33,297 nucleotides of DNA from an uncultured Lachnospiraceae bacterium (GTDB lineage Bacteria; Bacillota; Clostridia; Lachnospirales; Lachnospiraceae), in the NCBI GenBank assembly GCA_902761665.1, contig CACWLA010000021.1, positions 1 to 33,297 on the forward strand, in the 5' to 3' direction. Made by a program: the position numbers and the translations under genes. Below the pieces are notes generated by a model, which saw only the letters and a list, made by a program, of their open reading frames with translations, made no database searches and was not told where the DNA came from. Shown here piece after piece: positions 9,392 to 17,743 of this stretch (the first letter of the stretch is position 1; every line of letters starts with the position of its first letter).

Positions 9392-9420
9392 ATTATAAGG
9401 CCTCCGCGGAAAAAATACAA
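9392..9420 (-). promoter_or_regulatory. Promoter of the ligase-aminotransferase-mecA operon
   Basis: On the minus strand TTGTAT (9415-9420), a 17-bp spacer and TATAAT (9392-9397), about 60 bp upstream of the CofE-like start codon. Confidence 0.8.
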
Positions 9421-9447
9421 TAATAATTATGCAGCGCGGCGGAAGCA

Positions 9448-9480
9448 AAAAGAACTCCGCAGGGATCTGCGGAGTTCTTT
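9448..9480 (-). terminator. Terminator after the ABC ATPase-permease gene
   Basis: AAGAACTCCGCAG and CTGCGGAGTTCTT arms around a 4-base loop, 14 bp past the stop codon, with a T-run on the minus strand. It separates this gene from the operon that follows. Confidence 0.9.
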
Positions 9481-9493
9481 CGGTGTTTTTCCG

Positions 9494-12487
9494 TTATTCC
9501 GTCCTGAGCGCGACCACGGGGTCTTTCTTCGCGGCGCTGCGGGAAGGAATGATGCCGGCGATCAGGGTCAGCAGCATGCTGATGGCAACAAGGATCCCCG
9601 CGACCGGCAGCGGAAGGACGGCCTTCAGGCCTTCGATGTCCGTGAAGTGGTAGAGGATCGCGTTGATCGGGATCGTCAGCAGGTAGGTGATGCCGACGCC
9701 GAGGAGGCCGCTCGCAAAGCCGATGATGACCGTCTCGGCGTTGAAGAGGCTCGAAACGTTCTTCTTCGAGGCGCCGATCGCGCGGAGGATGCCGATCTCC
9801 TTGGTACGCTCCTGCACGCTGATCAGGGTGATGACGCCGATCATGATGGAGGAGACGATGAGGGACACCGCGACGAAGGCGATCAGCACGTAGGTAATGG
9901 CGTTGATGATCGTGGTGACGGAACTCATGATGAGGCCGACATAGTCCGTATAGCGGATCTGCTGCATCTCGGGGACGCTCTCGTTGTAGCCGGAGATGGC
10001 TTCTTCGATCGTGTCCTTATCGGCAAAGGAAGAGGCGAAGAGGTTGATGCGGGAAGGATCAGCCAGTTCCAGGCAGCCCAGCTTCACCAGGTTGCCGTCG
10101 TAGTTTCCGTCGGCAAATTCGAGGACGTCGTCGTAGTATTTCGCTTCCTGCTCTTCGGAAAGCGCCGGCAGGGCGGCCCTCAGCATCGCGGCCAGCTGTT
10201 CGGGCGTCATGGCGGCAAGCTGCGTCCGGACCTGTTCGGCGTACCGGCTGCGGAACTGTTCCTCGATGAGGCGCGCGGCCATCGCCGTGAAATCCTCGTC
10301 GCTCATGGCCTGGATGTAGGAGAGGGCGGCTTCCGCGTCCATGCCCATCTGGGAGGCCATGGCGCCGGCGAGCTGCTGCTCGACCGCGCTCCGGTCAAGG
10401 CCGGCCAGCTGCGCGGCAACGGTCTGCGCGACCGTTTCGTCATCCGGGATGCTCATGATGCGCGTGTAGATGTCGGCAAGCTTCTCTTCATCAAAGTCTT
10501 CGAGTGCCTTCAGGAAAGCCGCAGCCTTTTCTTCGGGCTTCGAGACATCATTGTCCTTAAAGGGCAGGCCGCTGAAGATATCGATGCCGGGATCCGCCTT
10601 CTGGGCTTTCACCGCGGCGCTCTGCGCAGCGTGGGTGATGAGGTATTCGGTCAGCAGGTGCGTATAGCCGATGGAGCCGTATTCGCGGCCGGACACGGCA
10701 TCCTTATTGACCTTGGCAATGCCGGTGACCTTCAGTTTCAGCGCGTTGTCATAGAGGAACTGCAGGCCGGCGGAAGAATCGCGAAGATCCAGCCAGGTGC
10801 CGGAAGCCTCGTCATAGGCGTAGCAGTCGGAAGGGAGAACGCTCCGGTAATCGAGGGCGCAGATCTCTTCGTAGGACCATTTTTTCGTATCGTCATATTC
10901 GACGGTCTTCTGATGCATGGCCGCTTCGATCAGGGCTTCGATGTCTGCTTCGGGCCTGAGACCCATGGCGAAGAGCGTGAGGTCGCTCAGTTCGTTGTGA
11001 TCGTCCACGAAAAGGATGATCTCGTTGTGGGCGGAGGGCCAGCTGCCGTAGAGGAGCTCGTACTGCTCCTTCGTGACTTCGCTCACGGGGGCGCCGCCTT
11101 CGCCGGGCAGCAGTTCCTTCCACAGCGACATGTTCGATTCCATGGAAGAGGAAACACCGCCGAAGGCGGACTGCTCCCGGAGGGCCATCATGGCGGAGAA
11201 ATCGGGACCTCCGTATTTCTGCATCGCCCGCATGGTGATGTCGGTCGTATCCGAGAGCAGGAGTTCCCCGTCCACGCCCTTCGTGTAGATCTGCAGGTTC
11301 AGGCCGTAGCCGTACTGGATGCCGGCAAGGGCTTTGGAAAGGTCGCTCCCTTCCTTCGCCTTTTCCTCCTCCAGCCAGACCTTGAAGGCCTTCAGGTCGT
11401 TCTTGCGCGCTTCGATCTGCGTCATGGCGTTGACCATTTCGTAGAACATGGCCTTCTGGTAAACGGCGTCGTCCTCATGCTCACTGAGGGACTTCGCGCG
11501 CCCCATGAAAGTCGAAATGAAGCTGCTCATGTCGAGCGTCTGCGCTTCGATGGTGATGGGGTAGGAGGTGAGGGTCTGCTCCTGCACCGAGTCGATATAG
11601 TTGGTCGTGCCCTGGGACACGGCGTAGATGAGAGCGATGCCGATGATGCCGATGCTGCCCGCGAAAGAGGTCAGGATGGTGCGGCCTTTCTTCGTGAAGA
11701 GGTTCTTCAGGGAGAGCCCGAAGGAGGTGGCGGCTTTCATGGACGGCCGCTTCTTCGTGACGGCGGGCGCGGCCGCGCGGGCTTCGTCCTCCGCGGCGAG
11801 TTCTTCGGGCGAAACGGGCAGGGAGTCGGAGAGGATCCTGCCGTCAAGTATGCGCACGATACGCGTCGAATAGCGCTCCGCAAGGTCCGGGTTGTGCGTG
11901 ACCATGATGACCAGGCGGTCCGCGGCGATCTCCTTCAGGATGTCCAGGACCTGGATGCTGGTCTCGCTGTCGAGGGCACCGGTCGGCTCGTCCGCAAGGA
12001 TGATCTCGGGATCGTTCACGATGGCGCGGGCGATCGCAACGCGCTGCATCTGGCCGCCGCTCATCTCGCTCGGCTTCTTTTTCAGCTGGTCGCCGAGGCC
12101 GACCTTTTCGAGGGCGATCCTCGCGCGTTCGCGGCGCTCCCGCTTGCCCACGCCCGCAAGCGTCAGGGCGAGCTCCACGTTCTGCAGCACACTCTGGTGC
12201 GGGATCAGGTTGTAGGTCTGGAAGACGAAGCCGACGGAGTGGTTGCGGTAGGTGTCCCAGTCGCGGTCCTTATATTCCTTCGTGGAGCGGCCTTCGATCA
12301 CGAGGTCGCCGTCCGTATAGCGGTCGAGACCGCCGATGATGTTGAGGAGCGTGGTCTTGCCGCAGCCCGAAGGCCCGAGGATCGAAACGAACTCGGACTT
12401 CCGGAAATCAAGGCTCAGGCCGCGGAGTGCATGCACGTCCTCCCCGGCTGCCGGATAAACTTTGGTGATGTTTTTTAAAGAAAGCAT
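9494..12487 (-). CDS. ABC transporter, ATPase fused to FtsX/MacB-type permease
   Basis: A 997-aa fusion. Residues 1-225 form an ATPase of the MacB/LolD class with Walker [10 protein letters not shown] (38-46), signature [14 protein letters not shown] and Walker [13 protein letters not shown]. After a charged linker, a first membrane helix lies at about 278-303. A very large extracellular region of some 550 residues follows, then three helices in the last 140 residues ending in the FtsX-type sequence [18 protein letters not shown] and the conserved DPVVALRTE terminus. MacB-type machines act by mechanotransmission rather than by carrying substrate through the membrane. The exterior part is about twice that of E. 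coli MacB and rich in Ala, Glu and Gln helices. It has its own promoter downstream of the first sigma/anti-sigma pair. Substrate unknown. Confidence 0.9.
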   Translation of the reverse strand: MLSLKNITKVYPAAGEDVHALRGLSLDFRKSEFVSILGPSGCGKTTLLNIIGGLDRYTDGDLVIEGRSTKEYKDRDWDTYRNHSVGFVFQTYNLIPHQSVLQNVELALTLAGVGKRERRERARIALEKVGLGDQLKKKPSEMSGGQMQRVAIARAIVNDPEIILADEPTGALDSETSIQVLDILKEIAADRLVIMVTHNPDLAERYSTRIVRILDGRILSDSLPVSPEELAAEDEARAAAPAVTKKRPSMKAATSFGLSLKNLFTKKGRTILTSFAGSIGIIGIALIYAVSQGTTNYIDSVQEQTLTSYPITIEAQTLDMSSFISTFMGRAKSLSEHEDDAVYQKAMFYEMVNAMTQIEARKNDLKAFKVWLEEEKAKEGSDLSKALAGIQYGYGLNLQIYTKGVDGELLLSDTTDITMRAMQKYGGPDFSAMMALREQSAFGGVSSSMESNMSLWKELLPGEGGAPVSEVTKEQYELLYGSWPSAHNEIILFVDDHNELSDLTLFAMGLRPEADIEALIEAAMHQKTVEYDDTKKWSYEEICALDYRSVLPSDCYAYDEASGTWLDLRDSSAGLQFLYDNALKLKVTGIAKVNKDAVSGREYGSIGYTHLLTEYLITHAAQSAAVKAQKADPGIDIFSGLPFKDNDVSKPEEKAAAFLKALEDFDEEKLADIYTRIMSIPDDETVAQTVAAQLAGLDRSAVEQQLAGAMASQMGMDAEAALSYIQAMSDEDFTAMAARLIEEQFRSRYAEQVRTQLAAMTPEQLAAMLRAALPALSEEQEAKYYDDVLEFADGNYDGNLVKLGCLELADPSRINLFASSFADKDTIEEAISGYNESVPEMQQIRYTDYVGLIMSSVTTIINAITYVLIAFVAVSLIVSSIMIGVITLISVQERTKEIGILRAIGASKKNVSSLFNAETVIIGFASGLLGVGITYLLTIPINAILYHFTDIEGLKAVLPLPVAGILVAISMLLTLIAGIIPSRSAAKKDPVVALRTE

Positions 12488-12530
12488 AAGAAAGCCTTTC
12501 TAATAAAGTAAAAATAAAAAGCAATCACTA

Positions 12531-12559
12531 ATTATACAAAAAAGCGCCCTCCGCGGCAA
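12531..12559 (-). promoter_or_regulatory. Promoter of the ABC fusion gene, embedded in a terminator
   Basis: On the minus strand TTGCCG (12554-12559), 17 bp, TATAAT (12531-12536). The -35 element is in the loop of the preceding terminator hairpin and the -10 follows its T-run, so the two signals overlap. Confidence 0.7.
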
Positions 12560-12573
12560 GACGGAGAGGGCGT
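12537..12573 (-). terminator. Terminator after anti-sigma gene 1
   Basis: Arms CGCCCTC (12545-12551) and GAGGGCG (12566-12572) form the main stem; on the minus strand a run of six T follows. It lies 20 bp past the stop codon of the anti-sigma gene. Confidence 0.8.
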
Positions 12574-12592
12574 TTTAAGGGAAAATTAAGAA

Positions 12593-13348
12593 TCAGGGGA
12601 TCGGCGTCATAATGCCGTCGGAATAATACGCGCCGCTGTCATCGACAGCAACATAGGAGAGAAGATCATAAAAGCAGGCATCCTGTGTGCTGTAGTAGAG
12701 AAGAATATCGACTCTTTCTGCGGTTCCGGTGAGCGAGGACAGGAAATCAGCTTTGAGCTGTTCCTGCCTTGCGGTATTTTCCTCCTTGCTGTGTTTCTTG
12801 AAAAAGCTGTCTATCCGGTGCCGGATATCTGCCGGCTTTGCCCCGTTGGTATTGTCGAAGATGCGGAGTTCATCCCCGTTTATCTGGGCCGTATAAGCGC
12901 AGTCCGTCCAAACGTCTCTGTAGATGAAGCACCAGTCAGCGTTGCCTTCCTGAACAAAATATTGGGCGTCGGGACCTTTGTATTCTGTAAGAAACTGCTC
13001 CATGACCCTTTCAACCGTATCGGATGGCGAGAAGGGATAGCGGTATTCCGTACGGGCAATTTCCGGCGGATCCTCCGGCACCTTCAGCATTTTGAAGACG
13101 AGTTTTCTTGCATCAACTGACACGGTGAATATTCCGGCGAGGCAGAGAATGAGGAGGAGAGCGGTCAGTGCAAGACGCTTTCCGAAGGTATTGGTATAGC
13201 GCCAGAGCGGCTTTCTTTCATTCCGGATCAGACGTTCCATTTTCTTTTCAAATTGCGGAGAGAATTGATGCTCCCTTTCGACAAGGACCGCATCGTAATC
13301 CTCCTTGACGACAAAACTGAGCGCTTTGCAGAATTCTTCTTTAGTCAT
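12593..13348 (-). CDS. Putative membrane-anchored anti-sigma factor (pair 1)
   Basis: A 251-aa protein with a cytoplasmic N-terminus of about 57 residues, one membrane helix at about 59-77 (LALTALLLILCLAGIFTVSV) and an exterior domain of about 170 residues that I do not recognise. The topology, and the fact that its ATG overlaps the stop codon of an ECF sigma gene (ATGA), identify it as the likely anti-sigma partner. The N-terminal segment MTKEEFCKALSFVVKEDYDAVL would hold the sigma factor at the membrane. The exterior domain is mostly mixed alpha/beta and may sense an envelope signal. No protease site can be assigned. The base composition of this pair looks less GC-rich than the flanking genes. 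Confidence 0.7.
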   Translation of the reverse strand: MTKEEFCKALSFVVKEDYDAVLVEREHQFSPQFEKKMERLIRNERKPLWRYTNTFGKRLALTALLLILCLAGIFTVSVDARKLVFKMLKVPEDPPEIARTEYRYPFSPSDTVERVMEQFLTEYKGPDAQYFVQEGNADWCFIYRDVWTDCAYTAQINGDELRIFDNTNGAKPADIRHRIDSFFKKHSKEENTARQEQLKADFLSSLTGTAERVDILLYYSTQDACFYDLLSYVAVDDSGAYYSDGIMTPIP

Positions 13349-13893
13349 AATTGTTCCTCCTGCTTGGTAAGCAGCAGCTGCTTTCCTCTAAGCATCCTTT
13401 TTTTGACAGCCGATGTTTTCAGATGGTCGATATCGGCGATCTCCCGAACGGAAAGTTCGAGGACGAAGTGCTGATACAGGACATCCCGGTAGATCGGTTT
13501 CAGTTCCAGAATGATTCTGACAAGTTCCCGGGCGTCGAGTGCATCACTCAGTCGGTCGATAAAGGACTCGTCGGAAGGCTCGGTGCCGCTCCGGGCAGCG
13601 GGATCCAATGAGATCTCATGTCTGGCACTGGCTTTCTGAGAGAGATTCCGGGCCGTGTTTCGCACGGCGGACAGAAGATAATATTTCAGTTTGTTTTCTT
13701 CGGACAGCCGCGCAAGCGTCTGCATGTGTTTGCGTGCGATCCGCAGGAAAACTTCCTGGACTGCGTCTTCTGCATCGCTGATGTTTTCCGTAATTGAATA
13801 TGCTTCGAAAACCATGGCGTTTCGAAACTCGCGATATACTTTTTCCAAAAGAGCTCGATCCGGCTCATCCAGTGTGACATTGAGGAGCAGCAT
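13345..13893 (-). CDS. ECF-type RNA polymerase sigma factor (pair 1)
   Basis: A 182-aa sigma-70 family protein without region 1 or 3. Region 2 contains ISDAEDAVQEVFLRIARKH (-10 recognition and core binding) and region 4 LELKPIYRDVLYQHFVLELSVREIADIDH with the helix-turn-helix that reads the -35. The longest open frame begins at 13917, but AAGGAGGG would then lie inside the gene. The ATG at 13893 has this ribosome binding site about 7 bp upstream and is preferred. It overlaps the anti-sigma gene by four bases. A palindrome (GAAGCATGCTTC, 13947-13958) lies about 55 bp upstream. Target promoters are unknown; the neighbouring ABC fusion is a candidate but has a sigma-A-type promoter. Confidence 0.88.
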   Translation of the reverse strand: MLLLNVTLDEPDRALLEKVYREFRNAMVFEAYSITENISDAEDAVQEVFLRIARKHMQTLARLSEENKLKYYLLSAVRNTARNLSQKASARHEISLDPAARSGTEPSDESFIDRLSDALDARELVRIILELKPIYRDVLYQHFVLELSVREIADIDHLKTSAVKKRMLRGKQLLLTKQEEQL

Positions 13894-13946
13894 CCGCATC
13901 CCTCCTTGCTTGGTCAATGAAGCTTAGTCGAAGCGATGACTTTATT

Positions 13947-13958
13947 GAAGCATGCTTC
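13947..13958. promoter_or_regulatory. Perfect 12-bp palindrome upstream of sigma gene 1
   Basis: GAAGCATGCTTC in an AT-rich stretch about 55 bp upstream of the sigma start codon. It could be an operator or part of an unusual promoter. No convincing sigma-A promoter was found here, so the role is unknown. Confidence 0.35.
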
Positions 13959-14055
13959 TAAACTTAAAACAAGACAGAAGAGAAAAAGGAGACAAAAATG
14001 CCCGGAACTGATCGCGGAAGGCCGGAATTGTGCACGCATCAGAAAATGGCAGCAC

Positions 14056-14091
14056 AAAAAGAGCGCCCTCCCCGAAAACCGGGGAGGGCGC
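14056..14091 (-). terminator. Terminator after anti-sigma gene 2
   Basis: Arms GCGCCCTCCCC and GGGGAGGGCGC around a short A-rich loop, 16 bp past the stop codon, with T-rich sequence following on the minus strand. It separates the two sigma/anti-sigma pairs. Confidence 0.9.
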
Positions 14092-14106
14092 AGGTGTCTT
14101 GCTGCT

Positions 14107-15402
14107 TTATTCTGCGTCAGCTGTCTCCTGCTCGCGCAGTCGTTCTTCCATCTTTTCCCTGTTGATAAACCAGGACGGGCTTACTTCACGTACGTGTTCT
14201 TCCCATTCTTCCTTGGTGATGAAAACGGTTTCCCAGGGCAGGATGTTCGGATCGTCGTCATAATTTGAATACGAAAAGACGCCGGGTTCTGCGCTCTCCA
14301 GATCCTGCAGGAAAGTGATCAGGCGGCTGAGGTCGACTCCCTCGATGCTCTTTTCCTTCAGCACGGCTTCCATGGCCGTGAAGCTGTTTTTCTCCTTGAT
14401 GGCTGCCCGGACGTCCTGAAGCAGAAGGAAGAGCTCCTGCTGAAGGGCGTCTGCCTTTCCCTCCTCGGCAAGATCGGAAAGCTGCACGTAATCGTTGAAA
14501 CCGTCGCCGGTCTTGTACAGAACGTCGATGTAGACCTCGTCGATCCCGCTTTGGCGAACGGGGCTGATGATCTGGAAGCGGTAACCGTCCTGCCACTCGG
14601 GCTCAACAAGAATTTCAGTTGACAGAGTTGAATCGCGCCGTTTTCCGGTCCATTCGTCCGGGGCTGCGGCAAGCGCTTCTTTCAGAAGATCGAAAAACAG
14701 ATCCTTGTCGAGAACTTCAAAGCTGTAATCCGCCGGATCGGGGTCGCCGGAGATCGCGGGATCAAGCGCTTTTTTTAGGATCTCATTCACGAGTTTCCGG
14801 TCACGCTTTTCCTCGTCGCTCCCCTGACCGAACCATCTCCCGGTAGCCTGGACCCTGTTGATCATGTATCGGTCTTCGCCCCCGACGGACTCCTGCTGGT
14901 AAACTTCCGCCCAGCGGCCCTCTTCGTAGCGGTGCCTGAGATCAAGTCCGATAAACGTGGCGAAATCATTTAAGCCGGGCTGCCTTCCGAAAGAAAGCTC
15001 ATAATACCAGTCGTTTTCTTCATCGGTATAAGAGGCTCTCTGGGTAAAATAGGCGGGACTGTTCGGGATGGGCTGTTCCGGTCTCTTGATCTCTCCCTGC
15101 CAGCGCTCGTACAGCTGCTTAAATGTACCGCCGACGTTAGCCCGTACCTCGGAGCTGGAGGCGCAGAGGATGCCGAATCCGGTGATCAGGCCTAACAGGA
15201 AAACAGCGGCCACCCGGCCGAAGCGCTGCAGGAGCTGTCTGTTTTTAGCTCTCTTGACCGGCTTTTCTAACCATGCAGTGTCGATGCTGGCATTTTCCGG
15301 GCCGGCACCCTCCGGAGCATCTAAGCGGCATTCCTCTGCCAGCTGTTTCCTTAATGCCCCGGCGATCTTTTTATCATACTCGTCTTTTTTGCTTCGTGTC
15401 AT
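14107..15402 (-). CDS. Putative membrane-anchored anti-sigma factor (pair 2)
   Basis: A 431-aa protein: a charged cytoplasmic N-terminus of about 61 residues, one membrane helix at 62-81 (GRVAAVFLLGLITGFGILCA), then an exterior domain of about 350 residues. The SSSEVRANVGGTFKQ motif just after the helix is like that seen in DUF4179-type anti-sigma proteins of Firmicutes. The remainder is acidic and aromatic-rich, unlike the exterior domain of pair 1, and I do not recognise it. Its ATG overlaps the stop codon of the preceding sigma gene (ATGA). A role as sigma-sequestering sensor is inferred from gene order and topology. The C-terminus is highly charged and ends in a coiled-coil-like Glu/Arg stretch. 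Confidence 0.7.
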   Translation of the reverse strand: MTRSKKDEYDKKIAGALRKQLAEECRLDAPEGAGPENASIDTAWLEKPVKRAKNRQLLQRFGRVAAVFLLGLITGFGILCASSSEVRANVGGTFKQLYERWQGEIKRPEQPIPNSPAYFTQRASYTDEENDWYYELSFGRQPGLNDFATFIGLDLRHRYEEGRWAEVYQQESVGGEDRYMINRVQATGRWFGQGSDEEKRDRKLVNEILKKALDPAISGDPDPADYSFEVLDKDLFFDLLKEALAAAPDEWTGKRRDSTLSTEILVEPEWQDGYRFQIISPVRQSGIDEVYIDVLYKTGDGFNDYVQLSDLAEEGKADALQQELFLLLQDVRAAIKEKNSFTAMEAVLKEKSIEGVDLSRLITFLQDLESAEPGVFSYSNYDDDPNILPWETVFITKEEWEEHVREVSPSWFINREKMEERLREQETADAE

Positions 15403-15917
15403 GCTTCTTCCTCCTCAAGCAGGGCATACAATTTCTTCTTGCCGCGCTGCAGTGCTTTCCGGACAGCACCTTCTTTTTTGCCGATGAGTTTTGCGATCTC
15501 TGCCGGGGTATATCCGTACAGATAAGCCAGAGTCAGAATGTCTCTTGTTTCATCCGGCAGATGTGCGACCGCGCGGTCAAGTGAGTCTTTTTCGGCAAGG
15601 GATTCTTCCGGCTGCTCCTTTCGGAGGCCTGTGAGGTTCCCGAAGTATTCGTCATCTGCCGGAAACTCATGCCGCTTTTTCAGAAGGTCAAGACAGCTGC
15701 TGCGCAGGACGATCCGAAGGAGGCCTTCAAGTCTGGGGCCGTTACCGGCGTCCCTGACAAGGCTCGGCCGTTTCAGCAGGCGAAGAAATGCATCGTGGAC
15801 AGCATCCTCGCAGTCCTGCGTCTCGGAAAAATACCGCGCTGCCCAAAGAAGCATCCTATCATGCCAAAGCATATAGATCCTGCGGATATCCATATCACTA
15901 TGTGAGATGTCTGCCAT
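15399..15917 (-). CDS. ECF-type RNA polymerase sigma factor (pair 2)
   Basis: A 172-aa sigma-70 family protein. Region 2 includes DCEDAVHDAFLRLLKRP. Region 4 includes LPDETRDILTLAYLYGYTPAEIAKLIGKKEGAVRKALQRG, with a clear helix-turn-helix. A longer frame starts at 16019, but its first 34 residues would be untypical and AAGGAGA precedes the ATG at 15917, which is taken as the start. It is translationally coupled to its anti-sigma gene by a four-base overlap. Sequence similarity to the pair 1 sigma is low outside core motifs, so the two pairs are not a recent duplication. No sigma-A promoter is obvious; an ECF promoter read by itself is possible. Confidence 0.88.
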   Translation of the reverse strand: MADISHSDMDIRRIYMLWHDRMLLWAARYFSETQDCEDAVHDAFLRLLKRPSLVRDAGNGPRLEGLLRIVLRSSCLDLLKKRHEFPADDEYFGNLTGLRKEQPEESLAEKDSLDRAVAHLPDETRDILTLAYLYGYTPAEIAKLIGKKEGAVRKALQRGKKKLYALLEEEEA

Positions 15918-16014
15918 GGCTTTCTCCTTCCGGGCGGCAGCTTTTTTGCCCTTCTGTCTAATAAACGATCCGGGGAGGAAAAATGGGACAGGGGAGAATA
16001 AAAATAATAAAAAT

Positions 16015-16047
16015 GTCATCCTGAGGCGCTGTGCTCCTCAGGATGAC
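16015..16047 (-). terminator. Palindromic repeat acting as terminator after the M32 gene
   Basis: Perfect 12-bp arms GTCATCCTGAGG and CCTCAGGATGAC around a 9-base loop, 25 bp past the stop codon. On the minus strand it is followed by ATTTTTATTATTTTTATT, as in a rho-independent terminator. The arms share the TCATCCTGAG core with repeats at 6092-6164 and 18059-18085, so the terminator appears to be built from the dispersed repeat. Confidence 0.85.
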
Positions 16048-16072
16048 GGGAGGTTCTGTTTCGGGGGCAGGC

Positions 16073-17575
16073 TCAGACCCCGTAGACGTCCTTTGCCTTG
16101 TTCTCCAGATATTCCACGTAGACCATCGGGTCGAACGCTTCGCCGAGAACGCGGTCCAGGAGTTCGGCCGGGGTATAGAGGCTGCCGTGCTGCCAGATGT
16201 TCTCACGGAGCCAGGCGTTGATGGGGGCGAAATTGCCTTCCGCAACGCAGCGGTCCACGTCGACGGTCTCCTTCATCTTTTTCAGGAACTGGGCGCCGTA
16301 GGCGCTGCCGAAAGCGTAGCTCGGGAAGTAGCCGACGAGGCCGCCGGACCAGTGGGAATCCTGCAGGACGCCGTGTTTGTCGTCCGGCACGTCAATGCCG
16401 AGGTATTCCTTGTAGAGGCGGTTCCACTCGGCGGGAAGATCGTGCACCTTAAGCTCGCCGGCGAAAATGCGCTTCTCCAGTTCGTAGCGGATCATCACGT
16501 GCAGGCTGTAGGTGACCTCGTCGGCTTCGGTGCGGATGAGGCTCGGTTCCACGCGGTTCACGGCTTTGTAGATATCTTCAACACTCGCCTTGGCGAAGTT
16601 CTTCGGGAAAAGTTTCCTGAGTTCGGGCTGGATAACATAGGCAAATGCCCTGCTCCTGCCTAAAATATTCTCGTAGAAGCGGCTCTGGCTCTCGTGAATG
16701 CCCATGGACACGCCGCCGTCCAGGACGGTGAAGGCATACTCATCCCTGGAGCCGGTATCATAGAGGGCATGCCCGCCTTCGTGCACCACACTGAACATTG
16801 AGAAGGAAACGTCTTCGCGGTAGTAGTGGGTCGTGATGCGCTCGTCAAGGTGTGAGCCGAGGCTGGTGGTGAAAGGGTGCTCGGTCGTGGAAAGGCCTAC
16901 GTGATCAAGGTCGAGGCCGATCAGCTTCATGAGGAAATGCGCGAGTTCTTCCTGTTTGTCCTCGGGGAAATCGCCCTTGATGCAGGCGTCGGAGACCTGT
17001 TTCGCCCTGCCGATCTTCGCGATCAGCGGGACAAGGCGCTCCCTGAGTGCGCCGAAGAAGGCTTCGCATTTTTCCTTGTTCAGGCCTTCCTCAAATTCGT
17101 TCAGCCAGTAGTCGTAGGGATCCTTTTCCGGATCCTCATATTTCGCGAAGCGGCGGAGGGTATCGAAGATCTGTTCAAGATAGGGTTCGAAGAGGGCGAA
17201 ATCGCTCGTATCCTTCGCATGGTGCCAGACGTCGTCGGACTCGACCAGAAGCTTCTCATAGGCGATGTATTCGTCCATCGGGAGCTTCTGCAGATAGCGG
17301 ATCTCCTTTAGCATCAGGAAGACCATGCGTTTTTCTTCCTGTGTGAGTCTGGCCTTGTGAGCATCCAGGAATTCCAGGAGCTTAACCGTCTTCGGTCCGG
17401 TCTGGAGCTTATAGACTTCCTCGCTGAGCACGCCGAGCGAGCGGCCGCGGTTCGCTGCGGTGCCTTTCGGCGCGGTGGTGCTGCCGTCATAGTAGATCAC
17501 GCTCATGGCGTGGCCGTAGGCGGCGATCTTTTCCTGCAGCGCCATCAGGGCGCTTCTTGCTTCTTTCAGTGTCAT
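16073..17575 (-). CDS. M32-family metallocarboxypeptidase (Taq type)
   Basis: A 500-aa cytosolic zinc carboxypeptidase, which removes C-terminal residues from peptides. The zinc site is HEGGH (265-269), with the downstream glutamate in HESQSRFYEN (E295). The DSHWSGGLVGYFPSYAFGSAYGAQ block near the C-terminus is also diagnostic. The length matches the family (about 500). A longer frame begins at 17668, but the ATG at 17575 gives the usual N-terminus MTLKEARSALM, is preceded by AGAGGA, and lies downstream of a promoter whose -10 sits at 17640-17645; the longer start is therefore rejected. It is a single-gene unit with a hairpin in its 5' leader and a repeat-derived terminator. Physiological substrates are probably peptides from protein turnover. 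Confidence 0.94.
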   Translation of the reverse strand: MTLKEARSALMALQEKIAAYGHAMSVIYYDGSTTAPKGTAANRGRSLGVLSEEVYKLQTGPKTVKLLEFLDAHKARLTQEEKRMVFLMLKEIRYLQKLPMDEYIAYEKLLVESDDVWHHAKDTSDFALFEPYLEQIFDTLRRFAKYEDPEKDPYDYWLNEFEEGLNKEKCEAFFGALRERLVPLIAKIGRAKQVSDACIKGDFPEDKQEELAHFLMKLIGLDLDHVGLSTTEHPFTTSLGSHLDERITTHYYREDVSFSMFSVVHEGGHALYDTGSRDEYAFTVLDGGVSMGIHESQSRFYENILGRSRAFAYVIQPELRKLFPKNFAKASVEDIYKAVNRVEPSLIRTEADEVTYSLHVMIRYELEKRIFAGELKVHDLPAEWNRLYKEYLGIDVPDDKHGVLQDSHWSGGLVGYFPSYAFGSAYGAQFLKKMKETVDVDRCVAEGNFAPINAWLRENIWQHGSLYTPAELLDRVLGEAFDPMVYVEYLENKAKDVYGV

Positions 17576-17601
17576 GCCGTATCCTCTTTTCCGAATGAAC
17601 G

Positions 17602-17624
17602 CATCGGTCCGGCAGGGACCGATG
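17602..17624 (-). promoter_or_regulatory. Leader hairpin upstream of the M32 gene
   Basis: Perfect 9-bp stem (CATCGGTCC/GGACCGATG) with a 5-base loop, between the promoter and the ribosome binding site. It has no T-run, so it is not a terminator. It could stabilise the mRNA or be a protein-binding site. Confidence 0.5.
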
Positions 17625-17639
17625 GCAAACTTTATCTTT

Positions 17640-17668
17640 ATCTTAGCAAAAAACGGAGAAAATGCCAA
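17640..17668 (-). promoter_or_regulatory. Promoter of the M32 gene
   Basis: On the minus strand TTGGCA (17663-17668), 17 bp, TAAGAT (17640-17645). It would give a leader of about 60 nt containing the hairpin at 17602-17624. Confidence 0.7.
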
Positions 17669-17714
17669 CAGGAGCAGGCCTTAAAAATTTGCCTGAAAAA
17701 ACTGAAAAAAACAG

Positions 17715-17743
17715 TTGACAGGCGGGTAGGCTTTGGCTATAAT
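17715..17743 (+). promoter_or_regulatory. Perfect consensus promoter of rpmF
   Basis: TTGACA (17715-17720), 17-bp spacer, TATAAT (17738-17743): full consensus with optimal spacing, fitting a highly expressed ribosomal protein gene. The leader of about 60 nt can pair CACGA (17751-17755) with TCGTG (17780-17784). Confidence 0.92.

Noticed and set aside
9386-12478. A 1030-codon open frame on the plus strand opposite the ABC fusion gene
   Set aside because: It is an antisense shadow of a GC-rich coding sequence: its product is rich in Asp, Gly, Val, Arg and His without any family motif, while the minus strand has clear ATPase and permease motifs, ribosome binding site, promoter and terminator.
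15918-16019. N-terminal extension of sigma factor 2 by 34 residues
   Set aside because: The extension is not sigma-like, and an AAGGAGA ribosome binding site lies directly before the ATG at 15917.
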